Shown here: positions 6,114 to 15,762 of the stretch, piece by piece | How positions within the stretch are numbered: the first letter of the stretch is position 1 | Layout: each line of letters starts with the position of its first letter | Assembly: GCA_020849895.1 (NCBI GenBank) | Contig: JADZFN010000008.1 | Coordinates: forward strand, 1 to 32,217 | DNA from: Verrucomicrobiia bacterium | Lineage (GTDB): Bacteria > Verrucomicrobiota > Verrucomicrobiia > JABWAM01 | Direction of reading: 5' to 3' | Length of the DNA: 32,217 nt | The notes under the pieces: model-generated | Database searches by the model: none | Seen by the model: only the letters and a program-made list of their open reading frames with translations | What the model was told of the DNA's origin: nothing | Position numbers and translations under genes: made by a program

Positions 6114-8801
6114 TCAGAGTTCTTCCTCGTGGAACCGGAACTTCCCGTCCGCACCGGCCGCCGCCGAAAACTTCACCCGTTCGTTCGCGAAGGAGACCTC
6201 GAACGGCGCCTCCCGGCACGCGACCTCGTCGGTCGAGCGGGGCGTGACGAGACGGATCCGGATTTCGCCGTCGCGCCTCTCGACCATCGCCTCGGGAATC
6301 TCCACGGGGTCGCGAAAGGGCGCGAGGAGCGTGACCCAGAACGCGGGGAGCCGGACGCGTTCCGAGAAGGTCAGCCGCGGCGCAGGCACTCTCCCATGGA
6401 GATTGCGGATGGTCCATCCCGCGAACGGCGCCTCGCGACCGCAAGCGATCTCCCTGGCAAGGCCGCCGGGCCAGATCGCCTGCACGTCCAGATCACCGGT
6501 GCCGGTGGTCGTCTGCAAACCCCGTTTCGTCTCCTTCCAAGGCAGGGAGCCGAATACGAAACGCGACTCCACGAGGCGCTCCCCCTCCCCGAGCAGACGG
6601 TCGAACACCAGGATCCAGGCGCCGTTCACGAACAGCACGGCCCTCCGATGCTCCACCTTGATTCCGCCGAGGTTCCCGTAGCCCAGCCCGTATTCGCCCG
6701 CAGCGAACTGGACGGCGCGGCCGAACCAGTGGCGCCCTTCGAGCGGAGAGTCCCGTCTCCAGGACGCGGGAAACCATCCGCTCGCCTGTCCGCATCCGTC
6801 CACGCAGATCGTCGAATGCGCCGCCGTCGAGATGCTGTAACGACGCATCGGGTCGGTGCTGTCGTAGGCGCCCGAGCCGAGATCGGCGAGCAATGTCTTG
6901 CCGAAGGCCGTCAGCGTGATGGTCAGGGCGTCCTCGTGCGCGTGTCCCATCCCGAACGGTCCCGCGTCGAGGGCCAGACCGATGGCCTCGGGCCCCAGCC
7001 CATCCCGCATCATGAAATGTCCCGCCCAGGGCAACGCGTGGCTGAACGGGGGGAGGAGCGCGCCCTGCCGCCCGTGCGAAGCGAGCGCAAGAGCCTCGTT
7101 CGCGCCGAGCGCGGGTCCCTCGCGGAGGATGAGACTCGGAAACGTGTCGCTGGCTCGTCCGATCGCGTCCACTTGACCCGGCATTCCTCCGTCATTGAAG
7201 GCGAAGATCCTCCCGTGCGGGGTCAGATAACGCGCCCCGACCGTGAGGATGCGCTTCCGCCATTCAGTGAGGTCGGGGGGGACGGGAACGCCCGCCTTCT
7301 CGCAAAGCGACGTCGCCTCGGTCAGTCGCTGGTAGCAGATCATGTGATAGCTCGTGGACAACTCGGCCTGGACGCCGTCGGGAAGAAACTGAACCTCGAG
7401 CGCGCGTCGAAAGTGCCCGAAGTAGCGCTCGCGCAAGGAGGCGGCGAAGCGAAGCTCTCCGCACAGGACCGACAGCGCGACTGCGTGGTTCGCCATGATG
7501 AGACTGTGATTTTTGGGGTAATGACGGGTGATGAGGCTCCCGTCGAGCACACAGAGCACACCGGCGACCGTCCGGTAGAGAGCGAAGAGGAGTTCTTCTC
7601 GAAGCAGGCCGGTCCCGGCGAGCGATCCGACCGTGCGCATCATGCAGACGAGCCGGTGCGGAATTGTGATCCAGTTCCAGCGGCAGCGGTAGCGCGCCGG
7701 CGTGAGCGACTGGCGGAGGTCGTGCCGCGCCAACCACGTCTCGATGCATTCGATCGCCTTGCGGGCAAACGCGAGGTCGCCCGTCGCTTTCCATGCGGCC
7801 ACGAGATCGGCGAGGAAATCGAAGCGCGCCAGGTGGACCATCGTGAAGGGTTCGTCGCCGCTCCTGTCCCAGTCGAAGGGCGCCTTCATCGGGATGCAGA
7901 CGTCGTGAAACCAGAAGCGGTCCTCCAGCATGTCCCGGGCATGCTCCATGTTGGCCGGCGGCAACTGGTCGAATCCCGACCATGGGCAGACTGCGGCGCG
8001 CGCCTGAAACGCCTCAAGGAACTCTCCTTTCCTCGCCGGTGGTTTCGCGAGATCATGCCGCTCCTTCGGATCCTCCGGCTCGAACAGGCCCGCCGAGAGG
8101 AGGAGATCCCGTTCCCGTCGCCTCATGAAGTCCTCGATGTCGTCCTCCGAGGGCGGGGGCGTCTCGCGCCCTTCGACGATCTCCAGAAAATCGGGTGGGG
8201 CCACGTGCCACCATGAACCGAACGGGGTCGGCCAGCGCGTAAGCCCTTCATCCGGCGTCCACCGCGCGAGGCGAAACGTGTTCGGAAACCCCGTCGCGCT
8301 CCGCGGGATCACAATTTCGGCGCGCCAGCCTCCCTCGACCTCCCACGCCCGCCCTCGCCAGCCCGGGATCGGGTCGAGCCGTTTGTCGAACCGCTCGCTG
8401 ATCGCTTGACCCGCGCGGGTGACGCTCAGGTGGAGACATTCTCCCGGGGCTCCGCACGGCATGACGACCTGGACGTGCTCGCTCTGCCACACGTCGGGGT
8501 CTCCATAGGCGCGCACGGCCGCAGGCGGTTCCGGCGGTCCGGCGACGCAGTGAAATTCGAGGCGCCATTCCGAGAGCGCGCTGCGGAAACGGACCGTGGT
8601 CGGGCGTTTCGCGCGCGTATGCGGCGCGTGCCAGAGCGCATACGGCTCCTGAGCGAGCCAGAAACGGGCGTCGGCAGTCCATTCCGAGCCGGCACGCAGA
8701 GGGGCGGGCCCCTCGAAAGAGGCGTCAAGAGAGGCAGGGGGACGTTTCGCCTCGGAGGCCGGTGGCATGGGAGGAAGCGGGGCGAACGCGCGTCGCGTCA
8801 T
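6114..8801 (-). CDS. Heparinase II/III-like protein with N-terminal DOMON/CBM9-like domain
   Basis: The 895-residue protein has two parts. Residues about 25-210 look like a CBM9/DOMON-type sugar-binding sandwich (FWLAQEPYALWH, DVWQSEHVQVVM, GWRAEIVIPRSATG). Residues about 270-520 form the alpha-helical toroid of heparinase II/III-type polysaccharide lyases, with N431-H432 in YPKNHSLIMANH and Y485 in ELSTSYHM as likely catalytic residues. Residues about 590-860 form the beta domain, with H620 and H622 in GMGHAHEDALTI and H662 in AHSTICVDG. The family cleaves uronic-acid-containing polysaccharides by elimination. No signal peptide is apparent at the chosen start, which is odd for a lyase and suggests action on imported oligosaccharides or a misplaced start. 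It overlaps the upstream dehydrogenase by 4 bases. Confidence 0.85.
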   Translation of the reverse strand: MTRRAFAPLPPMPPASEAKRPPASLDASFEGPAPLRAGSEWTADARFWLAQEPYALWHAPHTRAKRPTTVRFRSALSEWRLEFHCVAGPPEPPAAVRAYGDPDVWQSEHVQVVMPCGAPGECLHLSVTRAGQAISERFDKRLDPIPGWRGRAWEVEGGWRAEIVIPRSATGFPNTFRLARWTPDEGLTRWPTPFGSWWHVAPPDFLEIVEGRETPPPSEDDIEDFMRRRERDLLLSAGLFEPEDPKERHDLAKPPARKGEFLEAFQARAAVCPWSGFDQLPPANMEHARDMLEDRFWFHDVCIPMKAPFDWDRSGDEPFTMVHLARFDFLADLVAAWKATGDLAFARKAIECIETWLARHDLRQSLTPARYRCRWNWITIPHRLVCMMRTVGSLAGTGLLREELLFALYRTVAGVLCVLDGSLITRHYPKNHSLIMANHAVALSVLCGELRFAASLRERYFGHFRRALEVQFLPDGVQAELSTSYHMICYQRLTEATSLCEKAGVPVPPDLTEWRKRILTVGARYLTPHGRIFAFNDGGMPGQVDAIGRASDTFPSLILREGPALGANEALALASHGRQGALLPPFSHALPWAGHFMMRDGLGPEAIGLALDAGPFGMGHAHEDALTITLTAFGKTLLADLGSGAYDSTDPMRRYSISTAAHSTICVDGCGQASGWFPASWRRDSPLEGRHWFGRAVQFAAGEYGLGYGNLGGIKVEHRRAVLFVNGAWILVFDRLLGEGERLVESRFVFGSLPWKETKRGLQTTTGTGDLDVQAIWPGGLAREIACGREAPFAGWTIRNLHGRVPAPRLTFSERVRLPAFWVTLLAPFRDPVEIPEAMVERRDGEIRIRLVTPRSTDEVACREAPFEVSFANERVKFSAAAGADGKFRFHEEEL

Positions 8802-9907
8802 TCCACGCGGACCGCGCGACGGAGGACCGCCGAACGTTCGGCGGCGAAGCAGGCCTTCATGATATGAAATGAATCTTCCGGATCGTTGGCGGACGGTCGT
8901 CCCGCTGCGGCGCGCGCACAGGCGTCAAGAATTTCCGGATGTGAGGCGTGATTGAAATCGGTGTGGCGCTCGAACCTCTTCTTTTTGAAATCGCGGAACA
9001 AGCGCCGCCGCGGCCGAAAGGTTCGCCCCCGGCCGTAGCCGTAGTCCGTCACCGCGATCGTCATTTCATGAAGGTCGAAGTAAGCCGCCGCCTTCGTCCC
9101 GATCAGGCTAAGCTGGAACACATCTCCCTCCTTGGAGGCGGCATGTCCGTGGACTGTGCCGTCCATGCGATTGAGCGGCGCGCGGGAGAAGAAGAAGGTG
9201 ATCTCTCCGACGGCGCCCGAGTCCGCGCGGAAGTTGAGATGGAAATTGTCCATCACCTCGAAGTGGCGGATCACGTTGCCCGGGAAATAGGTGTTCACCT
9301 CGCGGATCCGGCTCCCCGTGTACCAGCAGAAGAGGTCGAGATAATGGCTCAACTTCTCGGCGACCATCCCTCCCGACTCGCGGGCGCTGTATTTCCATCC
9401 GTTCTTCTGTTCGAGCCACTGGAACCAGACGCCAGGCGAATACACAAGGTGATAGTGGCGGATCTCGCCGAGGACGCCGCGCTCGACGAATTCCTTGAGA
9501 TGGCGATAGGCGACGGAATAGCGGCATTCGAACCCGAGCTGGAAGAACGACCGTCGGCGGCGCCACGCGCGCATGATCGCCGCGCAGTCAGACGGCGTGG
9601 CAGCCATCGGTTTCTCGAGGAGGACGTTGCGCCCGCGGCGCAGGAACTCGACGGCGATCTCGCGATGCGTACGGTTCGGCGTGGCGATATAGAACAGGTC
9701 TACGTCTTCCCGGTCCAGCAGGTCGCGCCAGTGGCGGACCATTGGGAAACCGTAGATCGCCTGCACCTGGCGGCGGCGCGCCGGATCGCGGTCCGCGCAG
9801 GCGACGAGATCGAGGCGCGCATCCGTTTTTGCGCTCTGCAGCGCGTGCGTCCCCATCGCGCCGCACCCGATGAGGGCGAAGCGGAACGGACGTCGAATCG
9901 TGGGCAT
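8798..9907 (-). CDS. Gfo/Idh/MocA-family NAD(P)-dependent oxidoreductase
   Basis: The 369-residue protein has the family's N-terminal Rossmann fold with ALIGCGAMG (nucleotide loop at residues 14-19), the TPNRTH segment (76-81) and the catalytic-region EKP at 98-100. The C-terminal alpha/beta substrate domain includes GGMVAEKLSHYLDLF, where the His is in the usual catalytic position. Such enzymes oxidise or reduce hydroxyl groups on sugars and cyclitols, or act in redox-assisted glycoside cleavage. Its stop overlaps the start of the heparinase-like gene (ATGA), so the two are translationally coupled and probably work on the same glycan. The start MPTIRRPFRFALIGCG gives a normal length. Confidence 0.92.
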   Translation of the reverse strand: MPTIRRPFRFALIGCGAMGTHALQSAKTDARLDLVACADRDPARRRQVQAIYGFPMVRHWRDLLDREDVDLFYIATPNRTHREIAVEFLRRGRNVLLEKPMAATPSDCAAIMRAWRRRRSFFQLGFECRYSVAYRHLKEFVERGVLGEIRHYHLVYSPGVWFQWLEQKNGWKYSARESGGMVAEKLSHYLDLFCWYTGSRIREVNTYFPGNVIRHFEVMDNFHLNFRADSGAVGEITFFFSRAPLNRMDGTVHGHAASKEGDVFQLSLIGTKAAAYFDLHEMTIAVTDYGYGRGRTFRPRRRLFRDFKKKRFERHTDFNHASHPEILDACARAAAGRPSANDPEDSFHIMKACFAAERSAVLRRAVRVE

Positions 9908-10004
9908 CGAGGACTGGGAGACTAGAACACTTCCTTGCTTTCCGTAAACCTTTTCCTTGTGGTTTGGGCTTTTCTCGGAGGATGGACAAGGATTGAATCA
10001 GCGC

Positions 10005-10598
10005 ATGAAACTGGAAGCTCCATTCACCGGGAAAAAGATGCGCGCGCTGAAGGTCGGCGATGCGGTCGAGATCAGCGGCGTGATCCATACGGGGCGCGAC
10101 GCCTTTCACAAGCATCTCCATGACGGCGGCGCGCTGCCTCGAGGCGTCCGCCTCCGCGACGGGATCCTCTATCACTGCGGTCCGGTGGTCCTCCGCGAGA
10201 AGGGGAAATGGCGCGTGGTCGCGGCGGGGCCGACCACTTCGATCCGCGAAGAACCTTACCAGCATGAAGTGATCCGCAAGTTCGGCTTGCGCGGCGTGAT
10301 CGGAAAAGGCGGCATGGGCGAGAAAACGCTCGACGCCTGCAAGGACTGCGGCTGCGTGTATCTCCACGCGGTCGGCGGCGCCGCCCAGGTGCTCGCCGAA
10401 TGCATCACGGAGGTGACGGACGTCCACTTCCTTAAGGAGTTCGGCGCGCCCGAGGCGATGTGGGAGTTTCGCGTGGTGAACTTTCCGGCGGTCGTCACCA
10501 TGGACGCGCACGGAAACTCCCTCCACCGCAACGTGCTGCGCACGAGCCGGACGGCGCTCGAAGCGATTCTGGGTCAAGGGATCCGCCGCATGGCTTGA
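10005..10598 (+). CDS. Class I (Fe-S) fumarase/tartrate dehydratase beta-type subunit
   Basis: The protein matches the beta (C-terminal) domain of Fe-S hydro-lyases such as TtdB and the C-terminal half of FumA. Typical motifs are DAVEISGVIHTGRDAFHKHL, HCGPVV, AAGPTTSIREEPY, GVIGKGGMG and AVGGAAQVLAECI. The start was placed at the ATG at 10005 (MKLEAPFTGK) because the 16 codons upstream have no family match and AAGGA lies about 12 bases before it. Together with an alpha subunit it would interconvert fumarate and malate in the cytoplasm. No alpha subunit is present in this window, so the partner must be elsewhere or absent. It is divergent from the dehydrogenase at 9907 and just upstream of tig. 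Confidence 0.88.
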   Translation: MKLEAPFTGKKMRALKVGDAVEISGVIHTGRDAFHKHLHDGGALPRGVRLRDGILYHCGPVVLREKGKWRVVAAGPTTSIREEPYQHEVIRKFGLRGVIGKGGMGEKTLDACKDCGCVYLHAVGGAAQVLAECITEVTDVHFLKEFGAPEAMWEFRVVNFPAVVTMDAHGNSLHRNVLRTSRTALEAILGQGIRRMA

Positions 10599-10624
10599 CG
10601 CGCGCGCGCGAGTTCGTCTAGGTT
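10595..10624 (+). promoter_or_regulatory. Candidate sigma70-type promoter for tig-clpP-clpX
   Basis: TTGACG at 10595-10600 and TAGGTT at 10619-10624 are separated by 18 bases and lie just upstream of the GTG start of trigger factor. The -35 box overlaps the stop codon of the fumarase subunit. The -10 box is a weak match, so this is a moderate candidate. Confidence 0.35.
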
Positions 10625-10651
10625 GGCGGTCTTTTCCCAAGAAAAAGACGC

Positions 10652-11953
10652 GTGAAAGTGACCATGGAAAATATTGCGGCGTGCCGCCGCAAATTGATCG
10701 TCGAGGCGCCCGCCGAGGAAGTCGCTCGCGAGTGGGCCGACGCCCTTAAGGAATTTCAGAAACACGTTCCGCTGCCGGGTTTCCGGCCCGGTCGCGTCCC
10801 TCTTCCGATGCTGGAACGGCGTTTCGCGAAGGAAATCGAGGACGAGGTCCGCCGCCGCCTCCTGCCGCAATTCTTCCGCGAGGCCGTGGCCAAGGAGAAA
10901 CTCAAGGTGGTCGGCCCTCCGGAAATCACCCGAGTCACGCTCGCCAAGGGCGCCCCGCTCGCGTTCGAAGTCACGGTGGACATCGCTCCCGAATTCGATC
11001 TGCCGTCCTATAAGGAACTGAAGGTGAACCGCCGCACTCCGACCGTGACCGACGCGCAGGTCCAGCAAGCCCTTGACGCCCTCGCCGAGCAGCAGGCCAC
11101 TTTCGCCGACCTCGAAGGGCGACCGCTCGCCCTCGGGGACTACGCCGTGATTTCCTTCACCTCGGTCTGCGACGGAAAGCCTCTCGTCGAGACCGCGCCG
11201 AACGCCCGCGCGCTTTCCGAGAACAAGCAGTTCTGGCTCCACATGGACAGGGAGACCTTCCTGCCCGGTTTCTGCGAAGCCCTCGTCGGCGCCGCCAAAG
11301 GCGACCGCCGCCAGGTGCTCGTGGATTTTCCCGCGGACTTTCGCATTAAGGAGCTCGGCGGAAAGAAGGCCACTTATTTCGTGGAGATCGCCGGCCTCAA
11401 GGAGCGCAAACTCCCCCCCGTGGACGACGCTCTGGCCAAGGTCTACCAGCAGGAGAACCTCGAAAAACTCAGGGAATACGTCCGCAAAAACCTTCAGGAC
11501 GAGGCGGAACGCGGCGTCGCCAACGAGGTGCGCGATCAGGTCATCGAGCAACTGCTGAAAGCCGCAACCTTCGACCTTCCCGAGAGCATTGTTCATGCCG
11601 AAGCGCAAGAGGCCATGTTCAATATCGTCCGCGAAAACGCCGCCCGCGGCATCAGCACCGATTCCCTCCGGGAAAAGGGCAGGGAGATCCACGACTTCGC
11701 CCACAAAAACGCCGCGGAAAAAGTGAAGCTCGACTTCGTCCTCTCCCGCATCGCCGAAGTCGAAAAACTCGAGGTCAAGGACGAGGAGGTGGCGCACGCG
11801 ATCGAGCATCTCGCCCGCCAAGCGGGCCGCCCCCTCGCGAAATTCCGCGAAGAACTGGCGGAGAACGGCGCGATCGAGAGGCTCCGTGAACGCATGCGCA
11901 TCGGGCGCGCCCTCGACCGTGTCATTGAACTCTCGGTGCCGCTGACCGCCTGA
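10652..11953 (+). CDS. tig: Trigger factor, ribosome-associated chaperone
   Basis: The 433-residue protein is trigger factor, which binds the ribosomal exit tunnel and shields nascent chains. The ribosome-docking signature GFRPGRVP is at residues 43-50. Residues about 150-245 form the FKBP-like prolyl isomerase domain ([34 protein letters not shown]). The rest is the helical chaperone domain. The start is the GTG at 10652, which gives the conserved opening [15 protein letters not shown]. An ATG four codons later would cut this off. No strong Shine-Dalgarno sequence is seen before the GTG. It is the first gene of the classic tig-clpP-clpX order, with 40 bases before clpP. Confidence 0.96.
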   Translation: MKVTMENIAACRRKLIVEAPAEEVAREWADALKEFQKHVPLPGFRPGRVPLPMLERRFAKEIEDEVRRRLLPQFFREAVAKEKLKVVGPPEITRVTLAKGAPLAFEVTVDIAPEFDLPSYKELKVNRRTPTVTDAQVQQALDALAEQQATFADLEGRPLALGDYAVISFTSVCDGKPLVETAPNARALSENKQFWLHMDRETFLPGFCEALVGAAKGDRRQVLVDFPADFRIKELGGKKATYFVEIAGLKERKLPPVDDALAKVYQQENLEKLREYVRKNLQDEAERGVANEVRDQVIEQLLKAATFDLPESIVHAEAQEAMFNIVRENAARGISTDSLREKGREIHDFAHKNAAEKVKLDFVLSRIAEVEKLEVKDEEVAHAIEHLARQAGRPLAKFREELAENGAIERLRERMRIGRALDRVIELSVPLTA

Positions 11954-11993
11954 TCCGACTCCCTCCTCACGAAGAATTCGAGGACGCCTCTCC

Positions 11994-12620
11994 ATGGAAC
12001 GCAACCAGATGCTGATTCCCTACGTGATCGAACAGACCGGACGCGGCGAGCGCGGGATGGACATCTATTCCCGCCTCCTGCGCGATCGCATCATCTTCCT
12101 CGGCACCGCCGTAGACGATCACGTCTCCAACATCGTGATCGCCCAGCTCCTCTTCCTCCAGATGGAGGATCCGAAGAAGGACATCAGCCTCTACGTGAAC
12201 TCCCCCGGCGGCCTCGTTTCCGCCGGACTGGCCATCTACGACACGATGCAGTTCCTGAGTTGCGATGTGGTCACGTATTGCGTCGGCCAGGCCGCAAGCA
12301 TGGGGGCGCTTCTCCTCGCCGCAGGCGCCAAGGGCAAGCGCTTCGCGCTCCCGAACTCCCGTGTGATGATCCATCAGCCCAGCGGCGGGACGCAGGGACA
12401 GGCCTCGGACATCACGATCCAGGCAAAGGAAATCCTCCGTCTCAAGGAGCGCCTCAACGCCATTCTCGCTCATCACACCGGCCAGCCCATCGCCACCATC
12501 GAACGCGACAGCGACCGCGACTTTTTCATGTCCGCCGAGGAGGCCAAGGCCTACGGTCTCGTGGACGCCGTGGTGAAAAGCCGCAAGGAGATTCTCTCGC
12601 CTCCGCCGCCCAATCCCTAG
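11994..12620 (+). CDS. clpP: ATP-dependent Clp protease proteolytic subunit
   Basis: The 208-residue serine protease forms the tetradecameric barrel of the Clp protease. The catalytic triad is S102 in [11 protein letters not shown]127 in RVMIHQPSG and D176 in RDSDRDFFM. Other signatures are YVNSPGG and [13 protein letters not shown]. The N-terminus ([29 protein letters not shown]) is the standard pro-region and axial-loop segment, which supports this start, and AGGA lies upstream. It lies between tig and clpX, 27 bases before clpX, and partners with ClpX for regulated protein degradation. The proline-rich tail after residue 200 is unremarkable. Confidence 0.97.
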   Translation: MERNQMLIPYVIEQTGRGERGMDIYSRLLRDRIIFLGTAVDDHVSNIVIAQLLFLQMEDPKKDISLYVNSPGGLVSAGLAIYDTMQFLSCDVVTYCVGQAASMGALLLAAGAKGKRFALPNSRVMIHQPSGGTQGQASDITIQAKEILRLKERLNAILAHHTGQPIATIERDSDRDFFMSAEEAKAYGLVDAVVKSRKEILSPPPPNP

Positions 12621-12647
12621 GCCGTCCTTCCCCAACCCCTTTTCCGC

Positions 12648-13910
12648 ATGGCCAAGGCTCCTCACTCCACCTTGTGCAGTTTTTGCGGAAAGCCCCGCCA
12701 GGAGGTGAAGGAGATCATCGCCGGGCCCGGAGTTTTCATCTGCGACGCTTGCGTCCTCGCCTGCCAGGGGATCCTCGATAAAAAAAACCGGGAAAAGGTC
12801 CTCGCGACCGCCACGCGCCTCGCGCTCCCCAAACCCGCCGAGATCAAGGCTGCGCTCGACCGCCACGTCGTCGGCCAGGAGAACGCCAAGAAGACCCTCG
12901 CGGTCGCCGTCCACAACCATTACAAGCGCATCTTCGCGCCCGCCCACGAAACGGGGGCTTCCGACGACGGCGTCGAGATCGAAAAGAGCAACATCCTTCT
13001 CCTCGGCCCCACCGGCTCCGGCAAGACCCTCCTCGCTCGCACCCTCGCTCGCACGCTCGACGTCCCGTTCTGCATCGCGGATGCGACCACCCTCACTGAA
13101 GCCGGCTACGTCGGCGAGGACGTCGAAAACATCGTCCTCCGCCTCCTCCAAAACGCCGACTACGACGCGAAACGCGCTGAGATCGGGATCATTTACATTG
13201 ACGAGATCGACAAGATCGCCCGCCGCACCGAGAACGTGTCCATCACCCGCGACGTTTCCGGCGAAGGCGTTCAGCAGGCCCTCCTCAAGATTCTCGAGGG
13301 CACCGTTTGCAACGTCCCCCCTCAGGGCGGCCGCAAGCATCCGCAGCAGGAATACATCCAGGTCAACACGACGAACATTCTCTTCATCTGCGGCGGCGCC
13401 TTCGTCGGCCTCGAGAAGATGATCCGCCGCCGCCTCGGCACCAAGGGGCTCGGCTTCGGCGCGATGGCCTCGGGAGACGGGGCACCGCCGGAGCGCGACG
13501 ACCTCCTCGCCTTGGTCGAGCCCGAAGACCTCCTCGCGTTCGGGATGATCCCCGAATTCGTCGGCCGCCTCCCCGTGGTATCCGTCCTCCGCCAGCTCGG
13601 CGAAGCCGAGCTGGTCCAGGTCCTCGCCGGTACGCGCAACGCGATGGTGAAGCAATACCAGAAACTCCTCGGCATGGACGGTGTCCGCTTCGAGATCACC
13701 CCGAGCGCCCTTCAGGCGCTCGCACGCGAAGCGCTCAAGCGCGGGACCGGCGCCCGTGCGCTTCGCTCCCTTCTCGAACGCCTCATGCTCGATTTGATGT
13801 ATGACCTCCCCTCCCGCAAGGACATTACCGGTGTGATCCTCAACCGCGCCGTGATCGAAAAAGGCGCCGCCCCTATCGTCCGCAGAAAACCCGTCAGCGG
13901 CGCCGCATAG
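12648..13910 (+). CDS. clpX: ClpX, AAA+ unfoldase of the Clp protease
   Basis: The 420-residue protein is the ATP-dependent unfoldase that feeds substrates to ClpP. The N-terminal zinc-binding domain has C10, C13, C32 and C35. The AAA+ core has Walker A GPTGSGKT at 120-127, the pore loop GYVG at 153-156 and Walker B IIYIDE at 181-186, followed by the RKH loop in [10 protein letters not shown]. The C-terminal small domain includes [12 protein letters not shown], the sensor 2 region. Length is normal and all key residues are present. It is the last gene of the tig-clpP-clpX operon and converges on gpmI. Confidence 0.97.
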   Translation: MAKAPHSTLCSFCGKPRQEVKEIIAGPGVFICDACVLACQGILDKKNREKVLATATRLALPKPAEIKAALDRHVVGQENAKKTLAVAVHNHYKRIFAPAHETGASDDGVEIEKSNILLLGPTGSGKTLLARTLARTLDVPFCIADATTLTEAGYVGEDVENIVLRLLQNADYDAKRAEIGIIYIDEIDKIARRTENVSITRDVSGEGVQQALLKILEGTVCNVPPQGGRKHPQQEYIQVNTTNILFICGGAFVGLEKMIRRRLGTKGLGFGAMASGDGAPPERDDLLALVEPEDLLAFGMIPEFVGRLPVVSVLRQLGEAELVQVLAGTRNAMVKQYQKLLGMDGVRFEITPSALQALAREALKRGTGARALRSLLERLMLDLMYDLPSRKDITGVILNRAVIEKGAAPIVRRKPVSGAA

Positions 13911-13941
13911 CCCTCGAAGGCGCGCGCGAAGGACGGATTCA

Positions 13942-13970
13942 GCCTGCGCCCAAGATCAGGCGCCGCAGGC
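13942..13970. terminator. Candidate stem-loop between convergent clpX and gpmI
   Basis: Arms GCCTGCG (13942-13948) and CGCAGGC (13964-13970) enclose a 15-base loop that can pair further (GCC/GGC). A second inverted repeat, CTTTGCG/CGCAAAG, lies at 13985-13991 and 14003-14009. Neither has a clear U-tract, so a bidirectional terminator is plausible but not proven. Confidence 0.4.
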
Positions 13971-14021
13971 GTTCACCTCACGGCCTTTGCGTGGCGCCGA
14001 TTCGCAAAGCGGAGGCTTCGG

Positions 14022-15593
14022 CTACCGCTTCAGCAGACTCAGGCCCGTCATCACCTGCGGTTGCGGTTGGCCCATCATCTGAAGGAGCGTTGGCGCCAGA
14101 TCGGCGAGGCGTCCGTCGGGACGCAGCGTCGCCCCTCGAAACCGGTCGTCCACCACGATCGCCTCCACGTCGTTGAGCGTATGGCTCGTGTGGGGGCAGC
14201 GGTTCACGGGATCCCACATCTGCTCGCAATTGCCGTGGTCGGCCGTCACCAGCGCCCCGCCGCCCGCTTTCCGCACTGCGTCGAGGACCTTTCCGACGCA
14301 GGCATCCACCATTTCCACCGCGCGGATCGCCGCAGGGAGCGATCCCGTGTGGCCCACCATGTCCGGGTTCGCGAAGTTCACCACCAGCAGGTCGTATTTC
14401 CCCGACTCGAGACGCCGCACCGCCTCGTCGCAGACCCCCGGCGCCGACATCTCCGGCTGCAGGTCGTAGGTCGCCACTTTCGGCGAAGGAACGATCGCGC
14501 GATCTTCGCCGTCGAACGGATCGTCGCGGTAATCGTTAAAGAAGAAGGTGACGTGCGGATACTTTTCCGTCTCCGCGCCGCGGAACTGCTTGAGTCCGAG
14601 GCGGCTCGCGTGCATCCCGAGGATGTTCTCCATCTTTGGCGGTTTGAGGAAGAGCGGGTGGACGTCCAACCCAGGTTCGTACTGGGTCATGGTCACGAAC
14701 CGGACATCGAGCCGCCTGGCCCTCGGGAAGCCCGCGAAGTCGGGCTGCACGAACGCCCGTGTCAGCTCGCGCGGGCGGTCGCCGCGGAAGTTAAAGAAGA
14801 GGACCGCATCGCCGTCGCGCACTGTGGCGAGCGGTCGGCCGTCCTCGCCTGCGATGCAGGTGGCAGGCACGAATTCGTCGCCATGCATGGTGGGCTGGCT
14901 CGGATTCGCGTAGTACGCCTCGAGCGCCTCGGATGCGCTTTTCGCGAGCGCCGCTTTCCCTTCCACGAGGGCGTCATAGGCTTTTCGGACGCGCTCCCAG
15001 CGTTGGTCGCGGTCCATTGCGTAGTACCGTCCGCAGACGCTCGCGATTCGTCCGAGCTCCATTTCCCTGCAGCGCGCCTCGATCCGGCGGACGAAACCCA
15101 ACCCCGAAGTCGGCGCTGTGTCGCGTCCGTCGGTGAACGCGTGGATGAAGACCTCCTTGAGCCCCGCGCGCTTCGCGAGCTCCACGCAGCCCAGCAGGTG
15201 GCCGATCGTCGCGTGAACGCCTGCGTCGGAGATGAGCCCCATCACGTGGAGCTTTCCGCCGCGCTGTTTCACGAACTCCACGGCGTCGAGCGCTGCCGGG
15301 TTTTTGAAGAAATCCCCGTTTGCGATCGCCTTGTCAATGCGCACGATTTCTTGGTCTACGACCCTTCCCGCGCCGATGTTCTGGTGGCCCACCTCGCTGT
15401 TGCCCATCACGCCCTTCGGGAGACCGACGTCGAGCCCGCAGGTCTTGATGAGCGCATGCGGATATTCCCGCATCAGACGGTCGTCCACCGGATGCTTCGC
15501 CTGTTGGATTGCGTTGAACTTGTCCTGCGACGGATCGGGGTTGCTTCCCCAACCGTCCCGGATGATGAGGGCCACGGGGCGGGGATGCTTCAT
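14022..15593 (-). CDS. gpmI: 2,3-bisphosphoglycerate-independent phosphoglycerate mutase
   Basis: The 523-residue enzyme interconverts 3- and 2-phosphoglycerate in glycolysis. It has the alkaline-phosphatase-type metal site (D13 in LIIRDGWGSN, later NPDMVGH and VTADHGNCEQM). The nucleophilic serine S66 lies in VMGNSEVGHQNIGAG. The phosphotransferase insert carries FTDGRDTAP, the arginine-rich FNFRGDRPRELTRAF and GRYYAMDRDQRWER. All family signatures are present and length is normal. The ATG at 15593 gives the standard N-terminus. It is transcribed divergently from the BASS transporter and converges on clpX. Confidence 0.96.
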   Translation of the reverse strand: MKHPRPVALIIRDGWGSNPDPSQDKFNAIQQAKHPVDDRLMREYPHALIKTCGLDVGLPKGVMGNSEVGHQNIGAGRVVDQEIVRIDKAIANGDFFKNPAALDAVEFVKQRGGKLHVMGLISDAGVHATIGHLLGCVELAKRAGLKEVFIHAFTDGRDTAPTSGLGFVRRIEARCREMELGRIASVCGRYYAMDRDQRWERVRKAYDALVEGKAALAKSASEALEAYYANPSQPTMHGDEFVPATCIAGEDGRPLATVRDGDAVLFFNFRGDRPRELTRAFVQPDFAGFPRARRLDVRFVTMTQYEPGLDVHPLFLKPPKMENILGMHASRLGLKQFRGAETEKYPHVTFFFNDYRDDPFDGEDRAIVPSPKVATYDLQPEMSAPGVCDEAVRRLESGKYDLLVVNFANPDMVGHTGSLPAAIRAVEMVDACVGKVLDAVRKAGGGALVTADHGNCEQMWDPVNRCPHTSHTLNDVEAIVVDDRFRGATLRPDGRLADLAPTLLQMMGQPQPQVMTGLSLLKR

Positions 15594-15762
15594 GAAAGGC
15601 CGAACGCTAGCCTAAATCTTCCGCGCGCCGAATGCTTTTTCGCGCGCTTTTCTTGCTGCCCCTCCGTGCGGGAAGGCGTTTCAGGTTTTCGTTGCGGAAA
15701 AACGCGGGAGTCGAGAAAATCCGCAAAGTCTCCTTTTGATTTCTTTCGTCGATTCCGATCCC

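Noticed and set aside
5796-8216. An 806-codon open frame on the plus strand that begins with transposase sequence.
   Set aside because: Only the first 77 codons resemble a transposase. The rest is antisense to the clearly coding heparinase-like gene and has a shadow-type composition.
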